Of a DNA stretch of 64,000 bases, positions 48,378 to 58,964 are shown in pieces. Both the position numbers and the translations under genes were made by a program. Position 1 is the first letter of the stretch. Each line of letters begins with the position of its first letter. The stretch spans positions 126,092,640-126,156,639 of the forward strand of contig OY755039.1 of NCBI GenBank assembly GCA_963576565.1. Reading direction: 5' to 3'. The notes under the pieces are model-generated. The model made no database searches. It was not told where the DNA came from and saw only the letters and a list, made by a program, of their open reading frames with translations. The DNA comes from Aspidapion aeneum. Its lineage: Eukaryota > Arthropoda > Insecta > Coleoptera > Brentidae.

Positions 48378-48449
48378 GCTTTGGCCGGGACTCGAACCCC
48401 GGTTCTCTTGCTCTCTAGGTAAACATTCTAAACATTGAACTACCGAAGC
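48378..48449 (-). tRNA. tRNA-like sequence, 72 nt, possible anticodon AGA
   Basis: Folds as a cloverleaf: acceptor GCTTCGG/CCAAAGC (one mismatch), D stem GTTC/GAAT, anticodon stem TTTAC/GCAAG with loop CTAGAGA, a 5-base variable loop, T arm with GGTTCGAGTCC. An AGA anticodon means Ser, but Ser tRNAs have a long variable arm, so this is probably tRNA-derived (SINE head) rather than a working tRNA. A Pol III stop (T6) follows at once after the 3' end. Confidence 0.45.
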
Positions 48450-48716
48450 AATACATACATTTTTGGAGAACTTCCATCTATGCAGGCTGCGATGTCTCAA
48501 TACAAGAACGAGAAATTCTCAGGGTATTGACTCGACCAAGTCATCCAACTGATCTCTTTAATTCTTCTTTCCCACTGTCAAAGGTATGATAACTCAAATT
48601 AGACGTAAAGAATCAACGTCTGAAAGCATGAGATCACCTTTTCGTGTGTTAAAATTTCTGATCGCAAATGGGCGATTGCCAATATAATTATCAAATACCA
48701 AATTGTTTAATGTTTA

Positions 48717-48775
48717 AATGTTTAGAATGTTTGCCTAGAGAGCAAGAGATCCCGGGTTCGAGTCCCGGCCGAAGC
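48717..48775 (+). tRNA. Truncated tRNA-like sequence
   Basis: Anticodon arm TTTGC-CTAGAGA-GCAAG and T arm CCGGG-TTCGAGT-CCCGG are perfect, and the 3' acceptor strand CCGAAGC is followed by A. The 5' acceptor strand and half of the D arm are replaced by AT-rich sequence, so no full cloverleaf can form. It is followed by GAAAAC and T7. Confidence 0.4.
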
Positions 48776-49386
48776 AGAAAACTTTTTTTCTTATTTTTCT
48801 TTCTTTAATTTCACTTGTTGTTTATAGTTTTAGGTCCTTGCATTATTTTGCAATTTGGGATTTGACACTATACAGTGTTTAATATTACGACTTAATACAC
48901 TTTTCTTCCAAAATACAGCTATTGTTAAAGTAGTAGGGGAGCGAAGGGTAATCAGGACCAGCGTGTAATGAGAAACACGCAATTTAAACCACTAGTAGCA
49001 TCTTTGGATGTGCATGTGTATTTTAGAAATTTGACTATGTGCGGAAGTGCTCACAGAGCGCAAGCGGTTTGGCTTTATTCGAAATTAGGGCACGGATCAC
49101 CTAACAAAGGTGATCCGTGATTTAAGCCTTGAATGACCAGGTTTTTGTTTTCGGCAGCTCTGATGTAATTCTGTTGTGCGTAAAATATGGTATGCAGATA
49201 AATGTAACTGTATTTAAATACTTTTTATAAGCTTTACTCATACGACGATACGTAAAAATTTATAGCAAATCGGGTACTGAAGAACACTTGTTCCATGATA
49301 ACCCGTTGGAATGTTCCCAATTACCCTACAATAAAATTAGTGGTAATATTTTACATATAATATCGATCATAACAAAAAGATTTCAT

Positions 49387-50800
49387 GTAAAAAAAAGCGA
49401 AGTACGCGAAAGTCGTATTCCGTAAACAGAATTGAGATAAAAGTATAGCCAAGTTCTCCAATACAAATTTCAAAATGAATGGTTCTTACTAGTTTGGAAA
49501 TGTTTTTTTAAACTTTGCTATTACAGCCAAACTTCTTTACGTTCAATTTAGTACTGTGCCTAAGAGTCATTTGCAGCCGTAATAGCCAAGTTTAGAAAAA
49601 CATTTCCAAACTATTAAGAACCATTCATTTTGAAATTTGTATTGGAGAACTTGGCTTTACTTTTATCTCAATTCTTTTTACGGAATACCACTTTCGCGTA
49701 CTTGACTTTTTTTTACATGAAATGTTTTTGTTATGATTTCACTCCTTTTCTAATTTGGATAATATTTAAGTTTTAAAGTAGTAAAATATGCGGAATATCG
49801 TTCAAAACTTTTGCAATGTCTTATTAAAAATTTTGAGGTTTTTTTTAAATATTTTGCTATGGTGTTATCATAGTTCCTATCAGCCTTCTAAAGCTCAGCT
49901 CTCTAGTGTTCCTGAAAATTAGCAATGTTAATTTTACATAACTTTACATTTATAGGGAAGGAAAGTAAATTAAAATGTTGGTGTTTTTAATTTTTTTCAT
50001 ATAGTTTTATGATAGTTCCTATCAGTCTTCTTAGCTCAGCTCTCTAGCGTTTCTGTAAGTGAAGAATGTTAGTTTTACATAACTTTACATTTATGGAGGA
50101 GGGAAGCAAATTAAAATTTTGGGGTTTTTTAATTTTTTCCTATAGTTTTATCATATTTTCATCAGTCGGCCAAAGCTCAGGTCTCTAGCGCCTCTGGTAG
50201 TGGGCAATGTTACTTTTACATAACTTTACATGTATGGGGGAGGGGAGTGAATTAGAATTTTGGGGCCAAAGCTCAGCTCTCTAGTTTGTGAAAATGGGCA
50301 ATGTTACCTTTACATAACTTTACATTTATAGGGGATGGATGTTAATTAAAATTTGGGGTTTTTAATTTTCTTTTATAGTTTTATCATAGTTCCTATCAGC
50401 CTTCCAAAGCTCAGCTCTCTACCGGCTCTGGAGGTGGGCAATGTTACTTTTACATAATTTTACATTTATAGGGGAGAGGAGTAAATTAACATTTTGGGGT
50501 TTTTATTTTTTTCCCATGATTTCATCATAGGTCCTTTCAGCCTTCCAAAGCTCAGCTCCCTAGCGTTTCTGGAAGTGGGCAATGTTACTTTTATATAAAT
50601 TTACATTTATAGGGGAGGGAAATAAATTAAAATGTTGGTGTTTTTACATTTTTTCCTATAGTTTTATCATAGTTCCCATCTGTCTGCCAAAGCTCAGCTC
50701 TCTAGCATTTCTTATGTATAGGGGAGGGGAGTAAATTAGAATTTTGGGGTTTTTTGATTTTTTCCAGGGGTTTGGTCATAATTTCTATCAGTCTGCCAAA
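49387..50800 (-). repeat. Palindromic tandem-repeat family, copy 4 (centre plus right half)
   Basis: The unique half (49387-49505), the same 60-bp centre as at 28618, and the inverted half (49578-49740) are followed by about seven inverted tandem units, each with CTCAGCTCTCTAG (near 49896, 50034, 50176, 50274, 50410, 50552 and 50694). This is the longest array of the family here. Confidence 0.85.
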
Positions 50801-50849
50801 TTTTTGCTTTGTAGCATGTCTGAAAGTGCAGTAGAATATTGATGATCTA

Positions 50850-51317
50850 TACATGAGTGAGTGAGTGAGTGGCAATTTCGACGTTTCTTGAAATCGTAAC
50901 TACTTTACTACTTTATGGAATTCCATGGAGGGGTTGTTAACTCCATGAAGATCTACGACTGTGCAAAATTTGAAATTCGTAGCTCATTCCGAAGTAGAGT
51001 TTTAGATAGGTCAAATATCGGCTGAAATGTTTCAAGAAAAGATGGTACGGCGCGCAGCTTGGCGAGGCACTGCCGTGCCCTCAGATAATTACACAGTGTT
51101 TTAAAAAAATTGATAGTGTTTTTACTTATTTTTATTTTTGGGTTGTAAGTTGTCGTTTTGATGGTATATATTTTTAGTTTTATTAACATTTTTTATCGTA
51201 CTTTATTACCCGCCTTCTATTTTCAATCATCCGACAGTGTCGGGTAGTTGAGAAAATGCTTTGTGCTGTTTTGCTAAACCCTATTTTAAGGTGCAGAATT
51301 TATATTTATAGTATATT
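50850..51317. other. No gene seen; (GAGT)n at 50855
   Basis: A 78-codon minus frame (50953-51189) has no recognisable motif. The preceding short GAGT run plus a GCAAAATTTGAAATTCG segment resembles repeat tails. Confidence 0.4.
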
Positions 51318-51318
51318 T

Positions 51319-51441
51319 AGGGTCCATCTCACCGACTTTTTTTTCCTTACTTAGCTTAAAGTTTCTTAATATAATAATAATATGACGTAATAAGGAACAC
51401 TTAAGGCTAAGTTACGAAAAAAAAAGTCGGTGCGATCGGCT
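51319..51441. mobile_element. Hairpin MITE, intact copy
   Basis: GGTCCATCTCACCGACTTTT and its partner AAAAAGTCGGTGCGATCGGC are inverted, as are CTTACTTAGCTTAA-type inner segments. The whole is about 120 bases and folds on itself. The second copy (61819-63110) is interrupted by a P-like element; this copy shows the uninterrupted target. Confidence 0.85.
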
Positions 51442-51566
51442 ATTAAAGACTGATGTTTACTTATAGTACAATCAAACTTTGTAAGTTGTAGGTTTTAGTT
51501 TTGAGTTTTTCCTAATGAAAATTATTATTTTCCTTATGTGTTCCCAGTTACCCTCCTCTCCCCTAT

Positions 51567-51982
51567 AACTTATAATAAATTATTCACAAAAATATTTATA
51601 AACACTTATTTTTTAAATAAATAATAGTATTTAGCGGCGAGGACCCTAGAGGTAATAAATCATGTTAAATGTATCTGGATTCTGAATTAGAACTAAATAA
51701 AATTAATAAACTAATATTTGAAGACAATATCACGGCATGCGTTTCACAAATTTTGAGCGGAAATTGTTTACGCACTTTTGAACAATATTTTCTCTAAACG
51801 CACCTGTTTGACCAAATTGAAACTAAATTCTATTTGATGCATAAACAAAATGTTGGTTACTGGCGCAACGTAAAAAAATCTCGTTAATACTATCAATTTT
51901 TATAGATAGTTTTTCCGGGTGTACTCTTTATTTTTTCCATAGTTAAAACAATCCATAATTTTCGTATCCGAGGCTTTACCAT
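51567..51982. other. No gene seen
   Basis: AT-rich, frequent stops in all frames. Confidence 0.4.
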
Positions 51983-52063
51983 TTCTCTCTCTCTCTTTTT
52001 TCCCTTTCTTTGTCCCTCTTTCTCTCTCTCTGTCTCTCTCTCCCCCTCAGCCTTTCTCTCTCT
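51983..52063. repeat. Pyrimidine (CT-rich) tract
   Basis: About 80 bases almost purely C and T with repeated TCTCTC; the complementary strand is a purine tract. Confidence 0.9.
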
Positions 52064-52199
52064 AAGACACATTTCAAGTCCCTTGGATTTTGCCTCTATT
52101 CAAAAGATTGTATTTGGAATTCTGAACAAATTTTTTTATACCATATTCTCTTTTAAGAACAAAATATCTGTGACATGCAATTTTTCTTGGCATGGCATG

Positions 52200-52545
52200 A
52201 TAGATTTATGACACTTTCTAAGTTTTTTTTATTTGTCAAACACACTGTGTTTAATTGTATAATTTGGACAATATAAACAATTAACAATTTTGAAAATTAT
52301 ATTTACTAAAAAAAGTTAAATTTAAACATAGGATTCACTCAACAGATCTCCCCGCTTTTATTACAAATAGCAATTTTGTTGTGTTTATAGCATTATTTTG
52401 TTTTATTTATTGTATTTAGCTTATTAGCTCAAACGGCTTCATTCTTTTTAGCCTTTGAACTACCATAGTATTGTCGAACTTACCAAGATGCATTTACATT
52501 CTTTCTTATTACTTTATTTTTAAATCTCTCTTTTTAGTACAATCA
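52200..52545 (-). repeat. Second Jockey-type 3' end fragment
   Basis: Collinear with 38285-38480 (TTTTATTTGTCAAACACACT, GGATTCACTCAACAG, a GCTTCATTCTTTTTAGCC-like stretch, CATAGTATTGT). It represents the last codons and 3' end of the same LINE family, with no readable ORF. Confidence 0.65.
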
Positions 52546-52844
52546 TCATCAGCTAATGTTGCTGAGTGGCAATTTTCTGGCTGCGGAAATATAAATTTCA
52601 AAGTTATGACATTTTTTTCACTTGGTATCATGAAATCCGAGCAGCATTGTAATATGTTTGTATGTATGTGCCTATTATTATGGCATACATGTAACTTAAT
52701 ACCGCTCGTTCGGTGATCAAGATTAAACAGAAAATACACACATATACATATAGATAGATTCAGGAGGGTGCGTTAAACTGAATACTAATTTGTAAAAAAC
52801 TCGCAAAAGGTCATTAGCAAAATTCCTATTTATGCGAAATATAC

Positions 52845-53345
52845 AGGGTGTAACAATAAAAATAAAAAAGCAAGAAACCAAATCTTAAGAGGGAGTTCTG
52901 CGTATTGCATATAATGAGCATGTAAGGGTTTTAAAATAAAACTTTTATGGGAAAAGTATTTAATATTTTTTGATAAAACTGACAATTACCAAAAAAAGGA
53001 ATTCCTTACATTTTTAGTAATTTTTTGATACATTATTTTGCCTAGAACCGTTTCACTTATCGCAATGGGCAGTTAAGCCTCTTCTTAAAAGTGCAAAAAA
53101 AGGTTTTTTCAAAATTTGCAAAACTCTGCCCAAAACGTGTTATTTGAAAACCCTTACAATTAGATTTTTGCCTAAAATATTTAATATTTTTATTCCGATA
53201 TAACTCTGCACCGCCTCCACTAACTTAACGGATTCAGGAAGTTTTAATTATTTTGTTGTTCTCCTTTATACTAAAGACTTTTCCCATAAAAGAGATATTT
53301 CAAAACCCTTACGCGCTCATTATATGCCACACACAGAAATTAATA
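52845..53345. mobile_element. Inverted-repeat element starting CAGGGTGTAAC
   Basis: Begins TACAGGGTGTAACAATAAAA. Arms of about 50 bases (52907-52963 and 53276-53328) are inverted copies around TGGGAAAAGT and GCATATAATGAGC. The right terminus seems lost or diverged. Confidence 0.55.
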
Positions 53346-53817
53346 TTTTAAGAAAATTCTCGAACACGTCGATTTTTAATTGAAGTGGGACAATTCAATG
53401 TTCTATTATCCGTGGGGACAATGGACACATTTTGGGATGATTAAAATGTTTGTAAAACGAACCCAATTCGAGGGGTGCGTTTATTAATGACTCATGTAAG
53501 AAGTAGGTTAATTTTAACATAATAAAAATCAATTTTACGAAAATATTTGCGAATAAGATCTGTTTATGTTTTTAAAAGGCGGCAAGCCAAGACGGGGGCA
53601 ATTATTATTTGATTTAATGGCTTGGGTCTTTTTAATTTCTTGATAAAATACTGATGACAAAAAGCATAGCGCGTTTAGGTAATCGTAACCCAAGGAAAAT
53701 ATTTTATAAACAAAACCGTTTAATAGGTTTCCTGTAAGTTTTCTGGGATAATTAGTTAGAGCAAACTCGAACAGTGAAGTGGTTTTAAGATAGTTAGTTT
53801 GTGATTAAAATATTATT

Positions 53818-54425
53818 AGGTGAGTGTTTCTCACAGAGTAATTAATTTACCTATTATAATTTTACATCACCTGATCTTAGGCGTTAGGTGAGTGTTTCTC
53901 ACAAAGTAATTAATTTACCTATTATAATTTTACATCACCTGATCTTAGGCGTTAGGTGAGTGTTTCTCACAGAGTAATTAATTTACCTATTATAATTTTA
54001 CATCACCTGATCTTAGGCGTTAGGTGAGTGTTTCTCACAGAGTAATTAATTTACCTATTATAATTTTACATCACCTGATCTTAGGCGTTAGGTGAGTGTT
54101 TCTCACAGAGTAATTAATTTACCTATTATAATTTTACAACACCTGATCTTAGGCGTTAGGTGAGTGTTTCTCACAGAGTAATTAATTTACCTATTATAAT
54201 TTTACATCACCTGATCTTAGGCGTTAGGTGAGTGTTTCTCACAGAGTAATTAATTTACCTATTATAATTTTACATCACCTGATCTTACGCGTTAGGTGAG
54301 TGTGTCTCACAGAGTAATTAATTTACCTATTATAATTTTACGTCACCTGATCTTAGGTGTTAGGTGTATGTATCTTACAGAGTAAGTAATTTACCTGTTT
54401 TCAATTACACGACACCTGAAGTATT
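53818..54425. repeat. 68-bp tandem repeats in the 5' LTR
   Basis: Exact 68-base spacing of GTTAGGTGAGTGTTTCTCAC (starts at 53818, 53886, 53954, 54022, 54090, 54158, 54226, 54294, 54362). Each unit contains an internal dyad, AGGTGAGTG / CACCTGATCT-type ends. The last unit is diverged (GTATGTATCTTAC) and is shared with the 3' LTR. Confidence 0.97.
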
Positions 54426-54883
54426 TGATAGTGTATTTTTATTTAACGTTTATGCATAAACTTTTTGTACAATTTACTGAGGGTTTAGTTTGTTTTTATA
54501 ATTAGTCTTGCTCAGGCATATTTATGGCGTCTATAGAAAGGTGGTACCTAGCCCATTTGCAGATGAGCAGGCACCTTTGTACGTCGGAGCGGAGTACTAT
54601 TTGTCCTTTAGTACTCACCTGCACGCTTCACCGCTAGTATCTGGAGCGGGTACCTAGCGCTAGTATTTAATTACTATTTTTGGTTAAGTATCTGAGCTCT
54701 CTGTACCATTGCACGACTCAGTATTAGATTTGGCATTTGGGTACAAGACTAATTTATTTATTACATTTTGTACTAATGTATTTGTCCTTTACATTTTTGT
54801 ACTAATGTATTTTACCATTACATTTTCGTCAGTCGACCTACTGTGGTTTAGATTTTAATGACGATTTATTTTGTATGGTTGAT

Positions 54884-55080
54884 TATAAAGGGGATTTACA
54901 GTGTTGCACTACTGCTGCACTTAAGTAACCTTGTTTTAAGTAGATTTTGGGTAAATTCGTTACTCAGGTACGTTTCTCTTAATTACAGATACAATAAACC
55001 GGCTTGAACATCCAGTTTAACTTTTGGTAAATAGTTACTATGTAAGTACAATTTAAATTACATGACTATCAAACAATAAA
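54884..55080 (+). promoter_or_regulatory. Possible LTR promoter and polyadenylation signals
   Basis: TATAAAG at 54884-54890 could be the LTR TATA box. AATAAA occurs at 54993-54998 and 55075-55080 downstream. All are conserved in the 3' LTR. Assignment is by motif only. Confidence 0.35.
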
Positions 55081-55635
55081 GTTTACTGTTAATTGATATT
55101 GTTTTAAATTAGACTATTTATTCTTTTGGTAATATAATTTATAGCGCCCAAAAGATTTATGCCCTACAAATTTTCAGAAGTGGGACTGCCTTTTAACATA
55201 AATAATTTTAACCATCGATAAAAAAATAAAAATAAAATACAAGTAGAGATTTTATGCGTTCGTAGAGAGGTGCGCCTGGATTTTTACATTAACAAACTCC
55301 CAACTATTCCTAATACCCAAAATTCGACTAAAATGACAGCACTTGGTTTAATGCGAATGCGCATGCGCGATTGCGTATTTGTATTTTATTGAGTTACGGA
55401 CAATGACACTAAAATCTGGAGTGCATTTTTCTGTGGAAGCATAAACATATATAAATCTTTTTATGGATAAAAGTATAATCAATAAATTTTAATATATTTT
55501 TCCTTTAAAATAAAATAAAAAATTAAAAAAAAATTGGAGTTTTACATTAAAAAAAAAACACACAATAGATTTTAATTAAGAGGCTTGGTTATTGATTTCG
55601 TTTTTTTTTGTTTCACTTTAAACAGTCGTGCAAAC

Positions 55636-56562
55636 ATGAGTCAACGCCGTAAACGTGCCTTACCCCTCGAAAGTAGAGCTAGAAGTCCTAGCGATCGTAG
55701 TCTTTCACCACCTAGCAGTAGATCACGTACCACCCAAAGTTCAATAGATCGTTTAACAGCAGTTATGACCACTTTTATCGAATCTACCGCAGTTAGATCA
55801 AATGCTGTCCCCGTTGCAAATAAAGATATTATACCTTTATTTGATCCAGAAGAAAAACATCTAACTTCTTCGTCTTGGTGTCAAAAAGTCGACGAACTAA
55901 GGGACATTTTTAAATGGTCTGAGGAGACTACCATATTTTTTGCTACATCTAGATTGACAGGATTAGCAGAGGTGTGGTACAAAAATCTACCTAGCTTAAA
56001 ATTTAGCTGGGAAGAATGGAAGCAAAAGATAGAAGTAGGATTTCCTACAAAAAGAAATTACCATACTGATTTGGAAGAAATGATGGGCAGAAAGAAACGC
56101 TTTGATGAGTCTTATACTCAATATTATTACGAAAAATTGGCATTGTTAAACAAATGCAAAATCTATGGCGAAGATGCTGTTTCCTGTATCATAGGCGGCA
56201 TGCATGACGTTATTGTAAAAACCGGAGCAAACGCTGGGCAGCACCAGACACCAGAATCATTATATGCATATCTAACCTCATTGAACATGCCGGGAACTTC
56301 AAGAAGTTCTGAGTTTTCAAAAACTCAGAAACAGAAAATGCCTCTTCGTTTTAAAGGGACACAATCTACATCAAAAATGAACCTAAAATGCCACAAATGT
56401 TCTCAATTTGGACATTCTTCAAATTTTTGTCGAGAAAAGGGTGAGAACACATTTCTAGATTCAAGAAAGATGCCACAATGTAATTTCTGTCGACGTCCGG
56501 GACATTCTGAAAAATTCTGTTACAAAAAGAAAAGATCTTTAAACCCAGCACCACAAATATGA
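55636..56562 (+). CDS. gag: Gag polyprotein of the Ty3/gypsy element
   Basis: 308 residues from the ATG at 55636, chosen over an in-frame upstream ATG (55585) because it starts a basic, Ser/Arg-rich region (MSQRRKRALPLESRARSPS) and the upstream codons look like leader sequence. The middle part is a retrotransposon capsid-like helical region with WCQKVDELRDIF and LTGLAEVWYKNLPSLKFSWE. The C-terminus has two CCHC zinc knuckles, CHKCSQFGHSSNFC and CNFCRRPGHSEKFC, for RNA binding. The frame is uninterrupted. It ends in TGA directly followed by CTAG; the pol frame continues in the same phase. Confidence 0.93.
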   Translation: MSQRRKRALPLESRARSPSDRSLSPPSSRSRTTQSSIDRLTAVMTTFIESTAVRSNAVPVANKDIIPLFDPEEKHLTSSSWCQKVDELRDIFKWSEETTIFFATSRLTGLAEVWYKNLPSLKFSWEEWKQKIEVGFPTKRNYHTDLEEMMGRKKRFDESYTQYYYEKLALLNKCKIYGEDAVSCIIGGMHDVIVKTGANAGQHQTPESLYAYLTSLNMPGTSRSSEFSKTQKQKMPLRFKGTQSTSKMNLKCHKCSQFGHSSNFCREKGENTFLDSRKMPQCNFCRRPGHSEKFCYKKKRSLNPAPQI

Positions 56563-57201
56563 CTAGTATCTGATGACCCAAATCAAAAGTTTTACAAAAA
56601 TATCTACATCAACGGAACTTCATCTTTGGCCTATGTTGATTTTGGTAGTTCATGTAGCACCATTTGCATTGCAGAAGTAGAACGATTAGCTCTGCAAAAA
56701 GATGGTTCAAAAACAACTGTACTACAAGGCTATGGTCAAGGACAAACGTCAACATTAGGAACTTCAACATTTAATATAAAAATAGATGAGGCTGAAGTAG
56801 AAATAACCTCACATATTGTTTCGGATTCAGCTCAGGAAGTGCCTGTCTTACTAGGACGAAATTTTACAGAACTGTCCAGCATCCAGACTGTCAAAGATGA
56901 TGTTTCATTAAAATTTTATAATAAAAACAAATCTATAAATTCTAAAGAACCCGTAGATTTAGAATTAAAACCAGAAGCTAAACCAACAAATTCAAAAATC
57001 ATTCTAAGGATCTTAGAAAATTCTACTCTTTTGGCCAACCACTGGGGACATGTACAGGTTTTTGCCGAAAATTATGAAGGGGATGCATATATCGATGCAA
57101 GCATACGTTTACAAGAAGGCCAAGAATACTGTATACCACAAACAGTTTTATCTTTGAAAAGCAGTAAATGTACAAGAAGGAACTCTTGTGCATTAGCTTA
57201 A
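56563..57201 (+). pseudogene. pol: Pol N-terminal part: retropepsin-like protease
   Basis: In the same frame as gag, directly after its TGA, with no Met needed. The active-site loop reads AYVDFGSSCSTI, a DFG instead of the usual DTG/DSG, and the second conserved segment VPVLLGRNF is present. It is followed by a linker to RT. The frame shifts near 57170: the readable continuation (codons for SLTENN, NILARAIPCVED, PVVNIFAIN) lies in another phase up to 57311. Confidence 0.85.
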
Positions 57202-57318
57202 CAGAAAATAATATTTCGTTTAAGAAGAAAAACATATTGGCAAGAGCTATACCGTGTGTAGAAGACAAAACACCTGTAGTTAACATTTTCGCTATCAACG
57301 AAAAAAAAATATAAACCT

Positions 57319-58116
57319 TTGCCAAAAGATCAGATTTTGATAGGCCCTGTGAATGCACAACAAAAACAAAAACTTTTTAATTTACTCGATAGTTACAGAG
57401 ACTGTTTTGCTTTTGACATGGAAGAGCTTGGTTGTTCCAAAACAACACAAATGGAAATAAAATTGCAAGAAAATAGACCATTCACGTATCGACCCTATCG
57501 AATGTCAAGAACCGAACAAAGTTTGGTTAAAGAAATTGTTGAGGAATTACTTATTAGCAACATTATTCGTGAGTCTGATTCTGATTATTCATCACCAATT
57601 CTTCTTGTCAAAAAGAAAAATGGCGAGCAGAGACTAGTGGTCGATTATAGAAAATTAAACAGCTTAACTATAAAGGATAGTCATCCACTTCCACGAATAG
57701 ATGGCCAGCTAGATAAGCTACAGGCTGGAAACTATTTTGTTAGTTTAGATCTAAGGTCTGACTACCAACAAGTAGCACTCCAAGAACAATCAAAACACTA
57801 CACGGCTTTTGTTACACCAGAAGGACAGTACGAATACAACAGGGTACTATTTGGCCTATCCAATGCGCCAAGAGTGTTTCAGCGGTTGATGACCAAAATT
57901 CTAAGACCAATTGGAACTAATTCGGCACTGTATTTAGATGACGTACTTATATATGCACCAACCGGCGAGACAACAATAGATATGTTGGAAAAAGCTCTAA
58001 AAATTTTTCGAGAAGAAGGTCTAACTTTAAATCTCAAGAAATGTAAGTTTTTAGATACTTCAGTCACATATCTTGGTTACGAAATTGAACAGGAAAGAGT
58101 TACTCCTGGAACATAA
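57319..58116 (+). pseudogene. pol: Pol: reverse transcriptase domain
   Basis: 266 codons. RT blocks are in order: IVEELLISNIIRESDSDYSS, LVVDYRKLN, FVSLDLRSDYQQVAL (Asp where Gly is usual in SGY), FGLSNAPRVFQRLM, and the catalytic box YLDDVLIYA followed by LNLKKCKFL and YLGYEI. It begins after one frame shift (57312) and ends at a premature TAA caused by another near 58110. Family: Ty3/gypsy RT. Confidence 0.93.
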
Positions 58117-58964
58117 GCTTAAAGCAGTGGTAGAATTTCCTTTGTTAAAGTCATAACATTCGTCAATTTTTAGGATTGACAGGATATTTTCGTCATTTTG
58201 TTCAAAATTATGCCATTATCGCCAAACCATTAACATCACTCATGAAAAAAGACGTAGCATGGAAATGGGAAGAGGAAGAAGAAAATGCTTTTCGAAAACT
58301 TCAAAATATTTTAATAAATCGTCCAGTATTAAACTTATTTAATCCCGAAGCCCATACTGAAATACATACTGATGCAAGTCAAATTGGTCTAGCTGGAATA
58401 CTGCTTCAAAAAGATAAAGATGACCGTTTACATCCAATTGCTTATTACAGCAGACAAACATCGAATACCGAACAAAAATAACATTCTTATGAATTGGAAA
58501 CTTTGGCTGTAGTCGAAAGTCTTAGGAAATTCAGGACATACTTGCTTGGAATATTCTTTACTGTTGTCACCGATTGCAATTCTTTAAAAGCTACTAGTAA
58601 AAAGAAACATATAATACCGCGTATAGCAAGATGATGGCTAGAGTTACAAGAGTATACTTTCGAAGTTCAGTATAGACCGGGTGATAGAATGAAGCATGTG
58701 GATGCCTTAAGCCGTAATCCTTGGCCTAATAGTTCAAATGCTGACGAGTGTGAAGTTATTTTTAAAATTCAAGAAGCCGATTGGGTTTTGTCCGGCCAAC
58801 TGACAGATGAGAAAATTAAAGATATTCATAAAGTTTTGCTAAAAGAACCAGTAACTAACGATGAAAAAGAAGTGTATAAAAATTATTGTTTAAGAGATGG
58901 ACGCGTATATAGAATAACAGCAAGAGGAATATTGTGGGTGGTCCTAAAGGAATGCGACAAGTAG
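58117..58964 (+). pseudogene. pol: Pol: RT thumb and RNase H
   Basis: After short shifted stretches (58117-58175), one frame from 58176 reads TGYFRHFVQNYAIIAKPLTS, then RNase H with EIHTDASQIGLAGILLQ, LHPIAYYSRQTS. In-frame stops TAA (58479-58481, at a usual Tyr in KYHSYE) and TGA (58633-58635, at a usual Trp) interrupt it. After the second, YRPGDRMKHVDALSRNP marks the end of RNase H. Inactive by point mutation. Confidence 0.9.

Larger units (their letters stand above)
48331..48823. repeat. Inverted repeat carrying tRNA-like sequences in both arms
   Basis: Left arm (about 48331-48440) and right arm (about 48715-48823) are reverse complements with AGTGAAATTAAAGAAAGAAA outside and a tRNA-like body inside. 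The two tRNA-like units point away from each other, their 5' ends facing a roughly 260-base unique centre. Confidence 0.85.
48936..51566. mobile_element. Possible large TIR element (AGGGGAG ends)
   Basis: TAGGGGAGCGAAGGGTAATC at 48936 and an inverted partner ending GGTAACTGGGAACAC-like in complement near 51540-51566 could be the ends of one element. CAATTACCCTA at 49318 is an alternative right end for a 0.4-kb element. The pairing is imperfect and undecided. Confidence 0.3.
53495..55168 (+). repeat. 5' LTR (1674 bp)
   Basis: Starts TG, ends CA. Contains eight 68-bp tandem units plus a ninth diverged unit (53818-54425), then GC-richer sequence. Relative to the 3' LTR it has three more units and two extra segments (about 10 and 82 bases near 54495 and 54720-54805). 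Confidence 0.95.

Noticed and set aside
48378..48449. A working tRNA-Ser(AGA)
   Set aside because: The variable loop is short, unlike Ser tRNAs, one acceptor pair is mismatched and the unit is part of an inverted repeat; kept only as tRNA-like.
48069..48500. 143-codon minus-strand frame
   Set aside because: It runs across a MITE arm and the tRNA-like sequence; the SSPGQSRK-type peptide is just the T arm translated.
53818..54425. Regular 68-bp repeats resembling a CRISPR array
   Set aside because: Units are directly adjacent with no variable spacers, lie within a retrotransposon LTR, and reappear in the other LTR.
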